Shown here: positions 1-10,123 of the stretch, in pieces
Position numbering within the stretch: position 1 is the first letter of the stretch
Layout of the letters: each line of letters begins with the position of its first letter
Source of the DNA: Lathyrus oleraceus
Lineage: Eukaryota; Streptophyta; Magnoliopsida; Fabales; Fabaceae
Assembly (NCBI RefSeq): GCF_024323335.1
Contig: NC_066583.1
Location: 268,975,416-269,039,415 of the forward strand
Length of the DNA: 64,000 nt
Direction of reading: 5' to 3'
Program-made: the position numbers and the translations under genes
Notes under the pieces: model-generated
What the model was told of the DNA's origin: nothing
Databases searched by the model: none
The model's input: the letters and a program-made list of their open reading frames with translations, nothing else

Positions 1-13
1 GAAACTTCTAATC

Positions 14-747
14 TCAGTAATAGACGTCAGAGTCTCCCATTACAACATAACACCAAAATTCACACTTGGATAACTTGGCATATAACGTGTTAGCTTTTAA
101 CATCTGCAACACCACCTTCAGATGTTCCTTATGATATTCTTTAGATTTTAAATATATAAGGATATCATTGATAAACACCACAACAGACTGATCTAAGTAC
201 GGAAGGAAAATTCTATTCATGTACTCCATGAAAACTCTAGGCGCATTAGACACCCCAAACAACATTATAGAATATTCATAGTGACCATATCTCGTTCTGC
301 ACGTAGTCTTTGGAATATCTTCTGGTTTCACTCGAATATGATGGTATCCCGACCATAATTTAATTTTACTGAAAACACGAGCACCGACTAATTGATCCAT
401 CAAATCATCGATTCTCTGAAGAGTATATTTATTCTTAATCGTCACCTTGTTCAGTTGCTGGCAGTCAAAATACAACTTCATACTACCATCCTTCTTCTTC
501 ACTAACAATACCGGTGCACCCCAAGGAGAAACACTTGGTCGAACAAATTTTTTCTCAATAACTCTTCTAATTGTTTCTTCAGCTCGCTCATCTCTGAAGC
601 AGACATTCTATACGGAGTCGTTGAAACAGGATTAGTACCCAATACTAAGTCAATAGCAAACTCAATCTCTCGCTTTGGTGGCAAATCACAGATATCATCT
701 AGGAATACTTCTGGAATTTCACATATCACTGGTAGCTCATTAATCAC
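14..747 (-). pseudogene. Ty3/gypsy reverse transcriptase fragment, Tekay/Del-like
   Basis: This is the N-terminal half of a retrotransposon reverse transcriptase, the enzyme that copies element RNA into cDNA. Read on the minus strand, it opens with a pre-RT segment ([15 protein letters not shown]), continues through VKKKDGS, QLNKVT and the RYGHYEY block, and reaches FINDILIY. In this family the last motif is F-I-D-D, so one metal-binding Asp has become Asn (codon at about 167-169). A one-base frameshift lies near 548-560 beside a run of six T. Recognisable RT stops after KCEFW at about 60, and the thumb, RNase H and integrase are missing or lie left of the window. On its upstream side it is joined directly to gag zinc-knuckle sequence, so protease has been deleted. 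The lineage is assigned from motif wording and the tRNA-Met primer site at 24,008. Confidence 0.85.
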
Positions 748-749
748 TG

Positions 750-915
750 GTACTTATGTGACTTTTCTCTCCACAGTTGTAGCAAGCAACAACATGACTC
801 ATGCAATCTACAACTAGATATTCTTGCTTCCCACACTTGAAGCAGTTTTCAGTTGTACTCTTTCACTTAGAGATGTGATGCCCAAACTCACCTCACAAAA
901 TTAAGAGCTCCTCCC
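750..915 (-). pseudogene. Tekay-like gag zinc knuckles (3' half of split gag)
   Basis: On the minus strand this reads as up to three CCHC zinc knuckles, the RNA-binding end of a chromovirus gag. The first is only partial (EFGHHISK followed by a stop), the second is CFKCGKQEYLVVDC with Tyr where His belongs, and the third begins CYNCGEKSH. Immediately after the third, the sequence switches frame into the pre-RT region at 747, so protease and the N-terminal part of pol were deleted. At 915 the gag reading is cut by the start of a plus-strand LTR and resumes at 23,138. Confidence 0.75.
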
Positions 916-1310
916 TGCTAAATGCCCAAGTAAGGGTATTAAAGCATAAGATTTTGTCACTTATAGGCTCTACTAGCTACAAATTCATTGGTATTTCCCA
1001 AAGTTTTACATACTAAACTCTAGGATAATTATTTGTTAATTAATAAACTCTAGACATAGATTTGGGTTTAACATTCACAAGAGTATTGATTCTTAATGCT
1101 ACCGTATTGTTTAATATGCTGAAAGATCGTCGATTAAACAATACAATTGAAACTTCACTTATTATTTACTGTTTACATTACACATTTTATGCAAAGAAAC
1201 AACTTGAACACTTTTCACTCAAAACTATATTAAATTTATGAACGGTTATGATATTGCATCAGTCCATGTGGATATGATACAAATAATACTTAATTTTGAT
1301 ATACTGAACA
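916..1310 (+). repeat. 5' LTR of Athila-like element, internally deleted
   Basis: It begins TGCTAAATGCCCAAG and ends ATACTGAACA, matching both ends of the 3' LTR (11,626 onward and up to 23,137). It is about 395 bp, whereas the reassembled 3' LTR is about 1,267 bp. Alignment by eye shows two internal deletions: one of roughly 700 bp, matching about 22,000-22,690 in the 3' LTR, and one of roughly 150 bp, matching about 22,835-22,975. Confidence 0.7.
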
Positions 1311-1317
1311 TAGAAAA

Positions 1318-1335
1318 TGGCGTCGTTGTCGCGGA
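1318..1335 (+). promoter_or_regulatory. Primer binding site, tRNA-Asp type
   Basis: The sequence tggcgtcgttgtcgcgga matches TGGCGCCGTTGCCGGGGA, the complement of the plant tRNA-Asp 3' end, at 15 of 18 positions. It lies 7 bp after the LTR end, where reverse transcription would be primed. tRNA-Asp priming is typical of Athila-type elements. Confidence 0.7.
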
Positions 1336-1393
1336 CTGGCGTTTAGATATTATAAGCATATCGATAATTTTTATCGTTTTAAGTTTGTGCTTA

Positions 1394-1396
<3 letters not shown>

Positions 1397-1460
<64 letters not shown>
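1397..1460. repeat. (TA)32 microsatellite
   Basis: An uninterrupted TA dinucleotide run lies between the primer site and gag of the Athila-like element. It creates spurious Tyr-Ile ORFs on both strands. No coding role. Confidence 0.98.
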
Positions 1461-1465
<5 letters not shown>

Positions 1466-1691
1466 CTATTATTTCCCTTCCTTATACTAACGTTGTGTTT
1501 GGTTAGGTTTGTAAGCTTTATGTATGCGAGGTACAACTTCGAAAGGGTCATTACTTTTTGATCCCGAGATTGAAAGGACGACCCGGAGAAACAAAAGACA
1601 AACAAAGAAACTGAAACAACTATACAAGTAAATAAATCAAAAGAAAATAACTTCCACATCAACTATTTCAACACCTCAGACTACAGAAAAA

Positions 1692-3030
1692 ATGGGTGAA
1701 GGTATACCAGAAATCGTTAACAATGGTGGATGACCTTATCGTAACAACCCAAGATGGTTAGCTCGACTTACAAACACTCTCAACAACCGACATGCAGAGA
1801 TGAAAATAAGACTTCTTCAAATAATTTATGCAAATCCATTTGCAGGGCTGGTCCATAAAGATCCATACACTCACTCACTAAGTTCTACGAACTCGCTGGT
1901 ACATTGGGAGCACCTGAAGCTGAAGAAGAAGCGGTTTTCATGAGGTTGTTCCCACATTCCCTTATCGGTGAAGCAAAGGATTGGTATCTTGACCAATCAA
2001 CTCAAGTCATGATCAACTGGAATGTCTTGGAAGAAAACTTTATGAACCAATTATTTCCGCACAATAGGTTCATGGATGCAAATACAGTTATTGCTACATT
2101 TGCTCAAAGTTTAACATAAGCACTATGCGAAGCATGTGAGTGCTACAAATCTATGTTGCATAAGTGTCTAAATCATGGCTTTGATGATCTCACTCATATT
2201 CATGTCTTTCTCAATGGACTTCAACCACAATCGAAGCTTTTACTAGATGCAACTGCTGGTGGTTCTTTATCATCCAAAAGTGCAGAAGATGAAGTCTCTA
2301 TCATTAACCGTGTGGCTCTCAACGATCATCAGTTCTAATATAATCGAGGTATGACACAAAGGAAACCTATAATTATGGAGTTAGGATAAAATGACGTGAT
2401 TCTAGCACTAAACAATCCTCTCACTCAAATAGTGGAAGAATTAACCAAGCAAATATCCAAACTTCCACAACAACTCAAAGAGATGCATGTAACATCGAGT
2501 AAACCACAACATTTAGCTTTTTGCAAGCTTTGCACAGGTGATCATCAAATTGGTCTTTGCCCTCCAATTAATGAAGAAGTGAAATATAGGAAATCAACAA
2601 CAAAGATCATCACCATACCAAGGCAATCAAGGATATCCATGTGGAAACAACACAAACTATGGCCAAGGTTGGAGGCAAGATGCAGGACCCTCAAATAGGC
2701 AAAATCCATATCATAATGTCAACCAAAATTTCTTACCAACCTGATAGAATTTCAAAATTGGAGGATGATTTGACACAATCCATGCAAATGTCTATTGCTA
2801 ACTAGAAAAATATTGATGCATCAATCAATAATTTGGAAACACAAGTCAGTCAGATAGCAAAGCAACTAGGAGATCAGCAACAAGGAACATTTACTACTAA
2901 AAGACAAACTAATCCAAGAGATCACTGCAATGCGATTATAACTCGAAGCGTTAAAGTGACTAGTAATGACATTAATGATCCCTTGGAAAAAGAAACTATT
3001 ATTGTCAAGAGAAAAGTGAATGATTGGTAG
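1692..3030 (+). pseudogene. Athila-like gag (broken)
   Basis: Gag is the capsid/nucleocapsid protein of the element. The likely start is the ATG at 1692 (MGEGIPEIVNNGG). Conserved capsid wording follows: EAEEEAVFMRLFPHSL, GEAKDWYLDQ, NHGFDDLTHIHVFLNGL and LLDATAGGSL. A single zinc-knuckle-like motif, CKLCTGDHQIGLC, lies near 2,520-2,560, and a C-terminal part (QVSQIAKQLGDQQQGTF) is at 2,833-3,030. The gene is broken by an early stop after residue 13, a frameshift near 1,880, stops at 2117-2119 and 2336-2338 and further shifts after 2,590. It runs straight into the protease region. Confidence 0.85.
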
Positions 3031-3879
3031 GAGAAAAAAATCATAAAATGAGTAAAGAGAAAGGTAAGATGAAGAGTCCATTGGTGCAACATTTACCGTA
3101 TCCTCATGCTCCCACTAAGAAAGACAAAGAAAGGAATTATGTTAAGTTTCTGGGTATTTTCAAACGAATTCAGATCAATCCTCCATTTGTTGAAGCTCTA
3201 GAACAAATGCCTACATACACCAAGTTTATGAAAGAGATTATGACAAAGAAAAGAAGAATCACTGAAGAGGAAATAATTCAAGTGGATGCTAGTTGCATTG
3301 CCATCATTCAGAAAATCATTCCTCAGAAAGAAATAGATACTGGAAGAGTTATGTTACCTATTACTATAGGGAATGTAAATATTGGAAAAGCATTGATTGA
3401 TCTCGGCTCCAACATAAATATGATATTGTTATCAATAGTTAAGAGTATTAGTGATATTGGTTTGAAAAACACAAAGATGGCACTCCAAGTAGCAGACAAA
3501 TCCATCACCTGACCATTAGGGATAACTGAAGATGTGTTGGTTAAAGTTGACAAATTTCTATTTCCTATAGATTTGTGATGATGGATATTGAAACAAATTA
3601 TGACGTTCCTCTAATTCTGGGTGACTATTCATGAAGACGACAAGAATGATGATAGATCTTGATAAAGGAGTGATGAAAGTCAGGGTTCAAGATGACGGAG
3701 TCGATTTCAGTTTGTTTGAAGCAATCAATCATCCAACCAACAAACGAGTATGTTTCAAAATGGATGATATTAATGAAACAAATGGAAAACTGATATTACC
3801 ACATAACATCAAAGGAATCAGAAGGATTCGTGAAAAGGCCAAATCCTACAAGAAAGTCATCCAAGATGCTATCAATTAG
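3024..3879 (+). pseudogene. Athila-like retropepsin region (gag-pol protease)
   Basis: This is the aspartic protease domain that would cleave the polyprotein. The lead-in KKDKERNYVKFLGIFKRIQI and EALEQMPTYTKFMKEI is the usual pre-protease segment. The active-site block is GKALIDLGSNINMI near 3,390-3,425, where the usual D-T/S-G is D-L-G, a form I know from this lineage. A stop at 3510-3512 (ACC TGA CCA) and a frame change split it from the C-terminal part (MKVRVQDDGVDFSLFEAI, 3631-3879). What follows is not RT but sequence resembling the very end of pol (VELKTLNKRLLGDNPMF, about 3,985-4,035), so RT through integrase was lost by internal deletion. Confidence 0.8.
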
Positions 3880-5744
3880 GCCAAACCAGTGAGAATATTG
3901 CATGAGAAATGAAAGCTATATTTTAGCAATAAGAATGATTGGATCATTTCACAAAGACCACCTTGATTCGAATTAAGAACATGTGTCGAGCTAAAGACGT
4001 TAAACAAGCGTTTGTTGGGAGACAACCCAATGTTTTAAGTTTTCTTTTTGTTTTGCATTTGATTTTAGATTTTGTGATTTAAAGGATATAATAGCATGAT
4101 TACAGAACCACCGAAAATTTCAAAAGAGGCAATATCTGGTTTTTGCGCATAGCCCCATAACCCTGAGCATAACGCATGTGAGCTCTGTGTAATGGGGTTG
4201 GGCATAGCGCCAATGCGCTCTGCACAACACTTCAGGGCTACGCGCAAAAATGTAGAATTTCACCAACCTGCAATTAATGCCCTTTTAATGCTTTGAACTA
4301 ACCCCTATGTGCATTGACTAAGCTTTTCAATCATTAACACAAATTGATTGTGACAACAATTCACTTTTCAGTTACTTGTTCATGAAGTAATTGCAGGTGG
4401 GATGGATGAAGGCATTCCAATCACACATCACTTGGCCTAGGGACAAACCAAACTTTCCAGAGGGGTTACCTTCAGCTGCAGCAGAACACCAACAAGAAGG
4501 TGAGGATAAAGAGAATACTGATGAAGAGGGAGATGATGAAGATGTGAAAGATCAAAATAACAACGATGGCATGAAAGATGAGTCATTCGGAAGAAATGAA
4601 TGAAAGCTCGTCAAAATCTGAGTGAAATTTTAAAAGCTTTCAGTCAATTATTTTTTGTATATGTTTATCTTCTGAACTTGCAATCTTGTGATTTTTTTTT
4701 TGTAATCTATTTCAGAACTTGTGATCTTTAGATGGTGTTATTCATGAAGGTTTCACTTGTTATGATATTTTTGGGATATCGTTTCATTTAACTAGTATTT
4801 TATTTCAATTTTCTTGGTTATACAAAACAACTTTTTGTGTTTGTCTTCATCATCGATTTAATTTGCTTGTAAAAGTAAAGAAAACTCAATCAAGCTTCAA
4901 AAGAACTCAACAAAAATGTAGCGGTGATGATAAGAATTTGGATGATTTGCACAAAATCAAAGTACATGTTTATTGCTTTATAGAATGTAGCATGAATTTG
5001 AACTTTGTGCTTTATACAAAATCATTTTATGCATCATTTTGCAAAAACATATTTTCATGCTTGAATCACTTAGCTCCAAACCAGAAAATGTGAGGAAAAC
5101 CTTCCATTGTTTACTTATATACTCATAATAGCTAATATCTTTTGTATGACTCATTTGATTCATGTCCAATCTTGCGACTGTTTTGAGATTTGTGGAGCAT
5201 AAAAAGGATTATGGCAATTTTTTATGGTAGAGCAAAACTACTCAGTCAAAACAACTTCATCTTACCTTGTGAGAGAGTGAGTATCTTCAAACCCTTTTGA
5301 GCCATATAAAACCATGAATGGATCAATTGTTCAAAACAACAAATTGCTAAGTAAACCACTTGGTAAGATTATTGTGTCGCATTCAAAAACAACAAACAGA
5401 TTCATCATTGGTCCATTCTATTTTCTTTGAAAACAAACCTAGAACCAACGTATGATAAAATCACCAAGAATGAAGAGTTAATTTGTGAAAAGAAGAGATA
5501 ATCAATCAAGTTAGGGAGAGGGTGTGTTTTGAACAAGGAAACAAAAAAATGAAATCAAGAAGAAGAAAAGAAAAGATGCAATCAAGAAAAGAAAATAAAA
5601 ATAAAAGCGAAGAAAATAATAAACATCAAATGAAGGGCGATTGCATAAAAAAGAATTGAGGGGTGAAAAATAAAATGAACACAAAATTTAATTGACCGGG
5701 ATGAAAACAAAGATATTAAATGAAAACATGAATGGATCAGGATT
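3880..5744 (+). other. 3' untranslated remainder of the Athila-like element
   Basis: This stretch holds the remnant of the pol terminus (to about 4,035) and then low-complexity AT-rich DNA. A 70-codon ORF at 4391-4603 is acidic in its second half (runs of Glu/Asp) and resembles the post-pol region of Athila elements, but no domain can be recognised. An A/G-rich tract of about 5,540-5,640 has no coding potential. The CACTA insertion begins at 5,745. Confidence 0.5.
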
Positions 5745-5767
5745 CACTACGCCAAATAAGGGAAAAG

Positions 5768-6130
5768 AGAGCGCTTTTTTTGGCCTATAACAGCGCTTTA
5801 AAGCGCCCTCTAATCTGGCGCTGGCATAGGTAAAGACAGCGTTTTTTTTCCTGGTGAAAGCGCTCTCTAAAGTGGCTCTTTAAGCCCTTTAAGGGACACT
5901 TTAGAGGGCGCTTTTTAAAGAAAGCGCCCTCTAAAGTGGAAACTTTTAAGGGTTTAGAGGGCGCTTTTACTGGAAAGCGCCCTCTAAAGTGGAAACTTTT
6001 AAGGGTTTAGAGGGCGCTTTTACTGGAAAGCGCCCTCTAAAGTGGAAATTTAAAGGGTTTAGAGGGTGCTTATTTTGGAAAGCGCCCTCTAAAGTGGGTG
6101 GTTATTTAATTTATTTATTTTTAAAAAGCG
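5768..6130. repeat. Left subterminal repeat array of the CACTA element
   Basis: About ten copies of AGCGCCCTCTAA(A) or its reverse complement TTTAGAGGGCGCT occur in alternating orientation, so neighbouring copies pair as inverted repeats. From about 5,921 to 6,090 they form a tandem unit of about 50 bp. In CACTA elements such arrays bind the TnpA-type accessory protein; that role is inferred here. Confidence 0.9.
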
Positions 6131-6341
6131 CTATATTTTTTTATTTATTTTAGACAACCTGTATATTGAAGCAGTACACCCAAAACTGTATAATTTCAAG
6201 CCCTTTTTCACACATTGCATTCAACAAGCCTTATATACAACAATCCATACATATACAACAATCCACTGATATATAATCGTTTAACTTCTAAAGATTCTAA
6301 ATATACAACCAATTCATAACTTAAAAAGAAATAAAACTAAG

Positions 6342-6434
6342 TAGCAAAAGCATCTCTGAGATGTATGTTTTTTTTGCTAGCCGCAGTCTTCTTAGCAACA
6401 ACCTCTTTTTGTTCAATATCAATAGCATGAACCT
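6342..6434 (-). other. Possible last exon of a second CACTA gene
   Basis: On the minus strand, a splice-acceptor-like TTTTAG is followed by an open reading (VHAIDIEQKEVVAKKTAASK...) ending in a stop before 6,342. The short peptide is Lys/Ala-rich and basic. It lies downstream of the transposase stop on the same strand, where a TnpA-like gene or extra transposase exons could sit. The exon call rests only on the acceptor and the open frame. Confidence 0.3.
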
Positions 6435-6535
6435 AAAATATCATAAAATTAGATAGGTGAAGTATAAGATCAAGAATTAACATTTTCTATGCATAAATAT
6501 CATATAATTGTGTTTATACCTTTTTTTGATGCAAC

Positions 6536-6784
6536 TGACTCGATTTGCTGCGTAATCCCCTTATATTTTTGGTCCCTTATCTTTTGAAGATAGAATTGAT
6601 ATTTGTTTATATGGACATGTTCCATTGTCGTAGAGGGATACTTTCAAATATCCAGCATCATCATCTACGCAATGAGGCTTAACGACAATGGAACATCTCC
6701 ATCTAAACAAATATCAATTGATACTTTCAAGTATCCCTTGCCCCTTGCACGAATGATTGACTTCATAATAGCCATTTTACCTGT
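6536..6784 (-). other. TnpA-like remnant containing an inverted duplication
   Basis: After an acceptor-like TTTATTACAG the minus strand reads MAIMKSIIRARGKGYLKVSI and then DICLDGDVPL before a stop. The V-S-I-D...D-G-D-x-P-L wording vaguely recalls the C-terminal part of plant CACTA accessory proteins. The block contains a 37-bp inverted repeat, 6595-6631 against 6682-6718, with two mismatches and a 50-bp loop. Whether this is a real exon is unclear. Confidence 0.3.
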
Positions 6785-6878
6785 AATAAAGAAAACAATT
6801 AAAATCAAATGACAAATATAAAAACAATTAAAATCATAAAAGCCATTTTACCTGTAATAAAGAAAACAATTAAAATCA
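6770..6878. repeat. 38-bp direct duplication in the CACTA 3' region
   Basis: The segment at 6770-6807 (agccattttacctgtaataa and onward) recurs at 6841-6878 with a spacing of 71 bp. Each copy carries, on the minus strand, the same acceptor-like TTTATTACAG-GTAAAATGGC junction, so the duplication also duplicates a possible 3' splice site. Confidence 0.85.
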
Positions 6879-6898
6879 TTTGACCTGTACCTTTTTCA

Positions 6899-9800
6899 CT
6901 AAGTTCTCTTTCTTTTCTTGGTTGGAATATGTTCTACATGTCTCTTAACAACACGGACGGTTGGATTGATCCAAATACCCTCATTATGATCATTTCTAAT
7001 ATATGAATCATTTGATATAATATTCTCATCTTGATCATTTCTGGTAAACGATTCAATCTCAACATCAATATCACCTTGATCTCCAGTGTTTTCATCAATT
7101 ACTTTGTTGGAAAAAAGAACTATAGACCATTTCGTACTTTTCGGATCATTGACATAGAACACTTGTCTAGCTTGAGAGGATAGAATAAAAGACTCATCTT
7201 TGTATCCCACCCTATTAAGATCCACTTGCAAAAATCCTGACTTATCCATTCGAATGCCGTTATTATTTTCAACCCACTTGCAACCAAATATAGGAATTTG
7301 AAACTTCTCATAATCAAACACCCAAATGCGCTCGATAACACCAAAATACGACAGATTTGCAAATTTGGGGTTTAAGTCCTTCACACTTGATATGTGCATT
7401 GCTTCAGCTACCACGGTGACACCACTATTCTCCATAGTACTTTTATCATCTTGTTCTTTGGTATAAAATATGTATCCATTAATCGCGTATGCGCTATAAG
7501 AAAAAACACGGAAACTTGGACCATATGCTAAGCATCTCAACCTTTCTGTTATTGAAGCGGGATCTGAATAATACTTTGAATAAATATGATCCTTAAACCA
7601 AGGTATAAAACATCGATTGTGCTCTCGTACTATCCAATTTTCATTTCTATTGGGATTTAAACCTCGGAGAACATCCTTGTGAATTTCAACATACGGCTCA
7701 ACCTCATTCTCATTGTGCAGAACATACAAATGCACTTGATCCCGTTCGACCCTTGATACTGCCACGATTTTATTTCCAATTAGATTTTTTCCTTCTTTCT
7801 TTTCGACAAGCTGAGACTTGAGGAGTCCGATTGACTGAACATTAGACAAATATTCAGTACAAAACTCAATTGCTTCTTCAACAATGTATCTTTCAACCAT
7901 ACAACCTTCTGGTCGACTTCGGTTCTTCACGTACCCTTTTAATATTTTCATATAACGTTCAACAGGGTACCTCCATCTCATATAAGCTGGTCCACACAAT
8001 TGTGTCTCTTTCACAAGATGAACAACTAGATGTACCATTATGTCAAAAAATGATGGAGGAAAAAACATTTCAAGCTCACACAAAGTAATAACGATTTCTT
8101 TTTGCAACATTGGTAAGATCGCAGGATCGATCACCTTACTGCAAATTGACTTGAAGAAAGAACACAACTTAGTTATAGAGCTTCTTACTTTTTCTGAAAG
8201 AATAGAACGTATACCTATTCGGAGAAAATGTTCCATTATAACATGGCAATCATGGGTCTTTAAACTCTTTAACTTGAGGTCTTTCATAGACACAAGTCTT
8301 CTAATATCTGAAGAGTACCCTTCTGGAACTTTAACTTCACTTAGAAACTTACACAATGTTTTTTTCTCCTTTCTAGATAGAGTATAAGCAGCAGGCGGTA
8401 GATATGTTCGTTTTCCTTTCTTCAAGGGTCCTAATTCAGTTCTTATTCCCATCGCTATCAAGTCCTTTCTTGCCTTAAGGCTATCCTTAGACTTTCCTTG
8501 TATATTGAGTAACGTGCCAATAACACTTTCAAATACATTTTTTTCAATATGCATAACATCAAGAAAATGTCTCACATACAAGGACTTCCAATACGGCAAT
8601 TCAAAAAAAACTGACCTCTTCTTCCACCCACTTTTGACAAGTGTGTGGGCAAAAGGCTTGCCAAACTGAGTATCCAAATCTTTCACCTTTTCAAAAATTT
8701 GATCACCCGTCAATATAGGTGGAGCTCTGCCTTGTTCTGTCTCTCCATTGAACGCCTTTCTCCATCCACGGTAGTGATGATTTGAATTTAAGAATCTCCG
8801 ATGACCGAGAAAGACATTCTTCTGACCAAACTCCAAGCGCTTCCAATCTGTTTTATCTTCACAAATAGGACACGCACATTGACCTTTTATGCTATACCCT
8901 GATAGATTTCCGTATGCTGGAAAATCATTAATTGTGCCAAACAACATCGCCCTCAAGTTGAAACTTTCTTTCCTATATCCATCATAAACCTCCACACCGG
9001 TCTCCCACAAAATCTTTAAATCTTCGATTAAGGGCTTCAAGTACATGTCTATGTCATTCCCTGGTTGTTTAGGTCCAGAAATCATCATAGACAACATCAT
9101 GTACTTACGCTTCATACATAGCCATGGAGGTAGGTTATAAATCATAATAATCACAGGCCATGTACTGTGTGAGATACTTTGGATACCGTGTGGGTTCATT
9201 CCATCAGTAGATAATGCCAAGCGAAGGTTTCTTGATTCTTCTCCAAATTCAGGATAATCATTATCAATTTTCAACCACTGTGGTGAATCTGCTGGATGTC
9301 GATACTTTCCATCTATAATTCTTTCATCTGCATGCCAGGTCAAGTGTCTTGAATCGGTTTCACTACGAAACATGCGTCTAAATCTCGGAATAACAGGAAA
9401 ATACCACAAGACTTTTGCTGGAGACAACTTGTTCTTATATCGCGAGACACCGCATTTAGGACACTCATTTAATGATGCATACTCATTTCGAAACAAAGCG
9501 CAATCGTTTGGACATGCATGTATCTTATCATAGCTCATGCCAATAGAGCACAACATCTTTTTGGTCTCATATGTTCGATTGGGAAGAACATTATCCTCAG
9601 GAAGCATATCTTTCAAAAGGGCTAATAACTCTGTGAAACTTTTATCCGACCATCCATTGCCCGCCTTTAAGTTGTACAACTTTAATACCGCAGACAATCT
9701 TGTGAATTTAGTGCAACCATCATACAAAGGTTTCTCTGCATCACTTACCAACCTCTCAAACATTTCGGGACAATCCTTAAGATCTCCTTCAAGTGCTTCT

Positions 9801-10123
9801 GCAATCTCTTCAACTCGATCACAATCGTATGTATCTGCGCCACTATAGTTTGAGGCATAGGTCGTACTATCCCCCGGTTCAACATTCTCGTTACTTTTCT
9901 CACCATGCAAATTCCAACATGTATAACTTCGATCAATTCCATGTCTCATTAGATGCGATGTCAACTGAACTGCGTCAACCCGTTTCCCATAACAACAACC
10001 CAAGCAAGGACATATCATTCTACTGGGGTCTTCGGCGTGCGCAACGGTAAACTTAACGAATTCTGATACCCCATTCTCGTACTCTCTCGACAATCGATTG
10101 GAAGACATCCATGTATTATCCAT
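6899..10123 (-). CDS. CACTA transposase (TNP2-like, Transposase_21 family)
   Basis: The nuclear enzyme that cuts the transposon at its TIRs and inserts it elsewhere. The ORF is uninterrupted, 1,074 residues from ATG at 10,123. Residues about 5-75 match the N-terminal Transpos_assoc zinc domain (WMSSNRLS, then CPCLGCCYGKR...H...H, CW). Residues about 200-425 match Transposase_21 (HACPNDC, ECPKCGVSRY, LRLALSTDGMNPHG, CPICED). Residues 518-530 carry RHFLDVMHIEKNV, and 690-760 the DUF4218-type block (FFPPSFFDIMVHL, GPAYMRWRYPVERYM). A DUF4216-type region spans about 920-1000. Asp307 (STDGMNP) and Asp522 (LDVMH) are plausible catalytic acids; the third is not assigned. The basic tail PTKKRKR looks like a nuclear signal. 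Full length without stops or frameshifts contrasts with every other TE gene here. Extra exons or a second gene may lie at 6,340-6,790. Confidence 0.95.
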   Translation of the reverse strand: MDNTWMSSNRLSREYENGVSEFVKFTVAHAEDPSRMICPCLGCCYGKRVDAVQLTSHLMRHGIDRSYTCWNLHGEKSNENVEPGDSTTYASNYSGADTYDCDRVEEIAEALEGDLKDCPEMFERLVSDAEKPLYDGCTKFTRLSAVLKLYNLKAGNGWSDKSFTELLALLKDMLPEDNVLPNRTYETKKMLCSIGMSYDKIHACPNDCALFRNEYASLNECPKCGVSRYKNKLSPAKVLWYFPVIPRFRRMFRSETDSRHLTWHADERIIDGKYRHPADSPQWLKIDNDYPEFGEESRNLRLALSTDGMNPHGIQSISHSTWPVIIMIYNLPPWLCMKRKYMMLSMMISGPKQPGNDIDMYLKPLIEDLKILWETGVEVYDGYRKESFNLRAMLFGTINDFPAYGNLSGYSIKGQCACPICEDKTDWKRLEFGQKNVFLGHRRFLNSNHHYRGWRKAFNGETEQGRAPPILTGDQIFEKVKDLDTQFGKPFAHTLVKSGWKKRSVFFELPYWKSLYVRHFLDVMHIEKNVFESVIGTLLNIQGKSKDSLKARKDLIAMGIRTELGPLKKGKRTYLPPAAYTLSRKEKKTLCKFLSEVKVPEGYSSDIRRLVSMKDLKLKSLKTHDCHVIMEHFLRIGIRSILSEKVRSSITKLCSFFKSICSKVIDPAILPMLQKEIVITLCELEMFFPPSFFDIMVHLVVHLVKETQLCGPAYMRWRYPVERYMKILKGYVKNRSRPEGCMVERYIVEEAIEFCTEYLSNVQSIGLLKSQLVEKKEGKNLIGNKIVAVSRVERDQVHLYVLHNENEVEPYVEIHKDVLRGLNPNRNENWIVREHNRCFIPWFKDHIYSKYYSDPASITERLRCLAYGPSFRVFSYSAYAINGYIFYTKEQDDKSTMENSGVTVVAEAMHISSVKDLNPKFANLSYFGVIERIWVFDYEKFQIPIFGCKWVENNNGIRMDKSGFLQVDLNRVGYKDESFILSSQARQVFYVNDPKSTKWSIVLFSNKVIDENTGDQGDIDVEIESFTRNDQDENIISNDSYIRNDHNEGIWINPTVRVVKRHVEHIPTKKRKRT

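Noticed and set aside
548..553. T6 run near an RT frame break as a programmed frameshift site
   Set aside because: Relatives encode this part of pol in one frame, and the copy is broken in many places; simple decay explains it.
1238..1662. Open frames on both strands around 1,238-1,662 rich in Tyr-Ile
   Set aside because: They are translations of the (TA)32 run and lie in the leader of the Athila-like element.
7870..8387. Plus-strand ORFs within the CACTA transposase
   Set aside because: They lie wholly antisense to the intact 1,074-codon transposase and have no homology wording.
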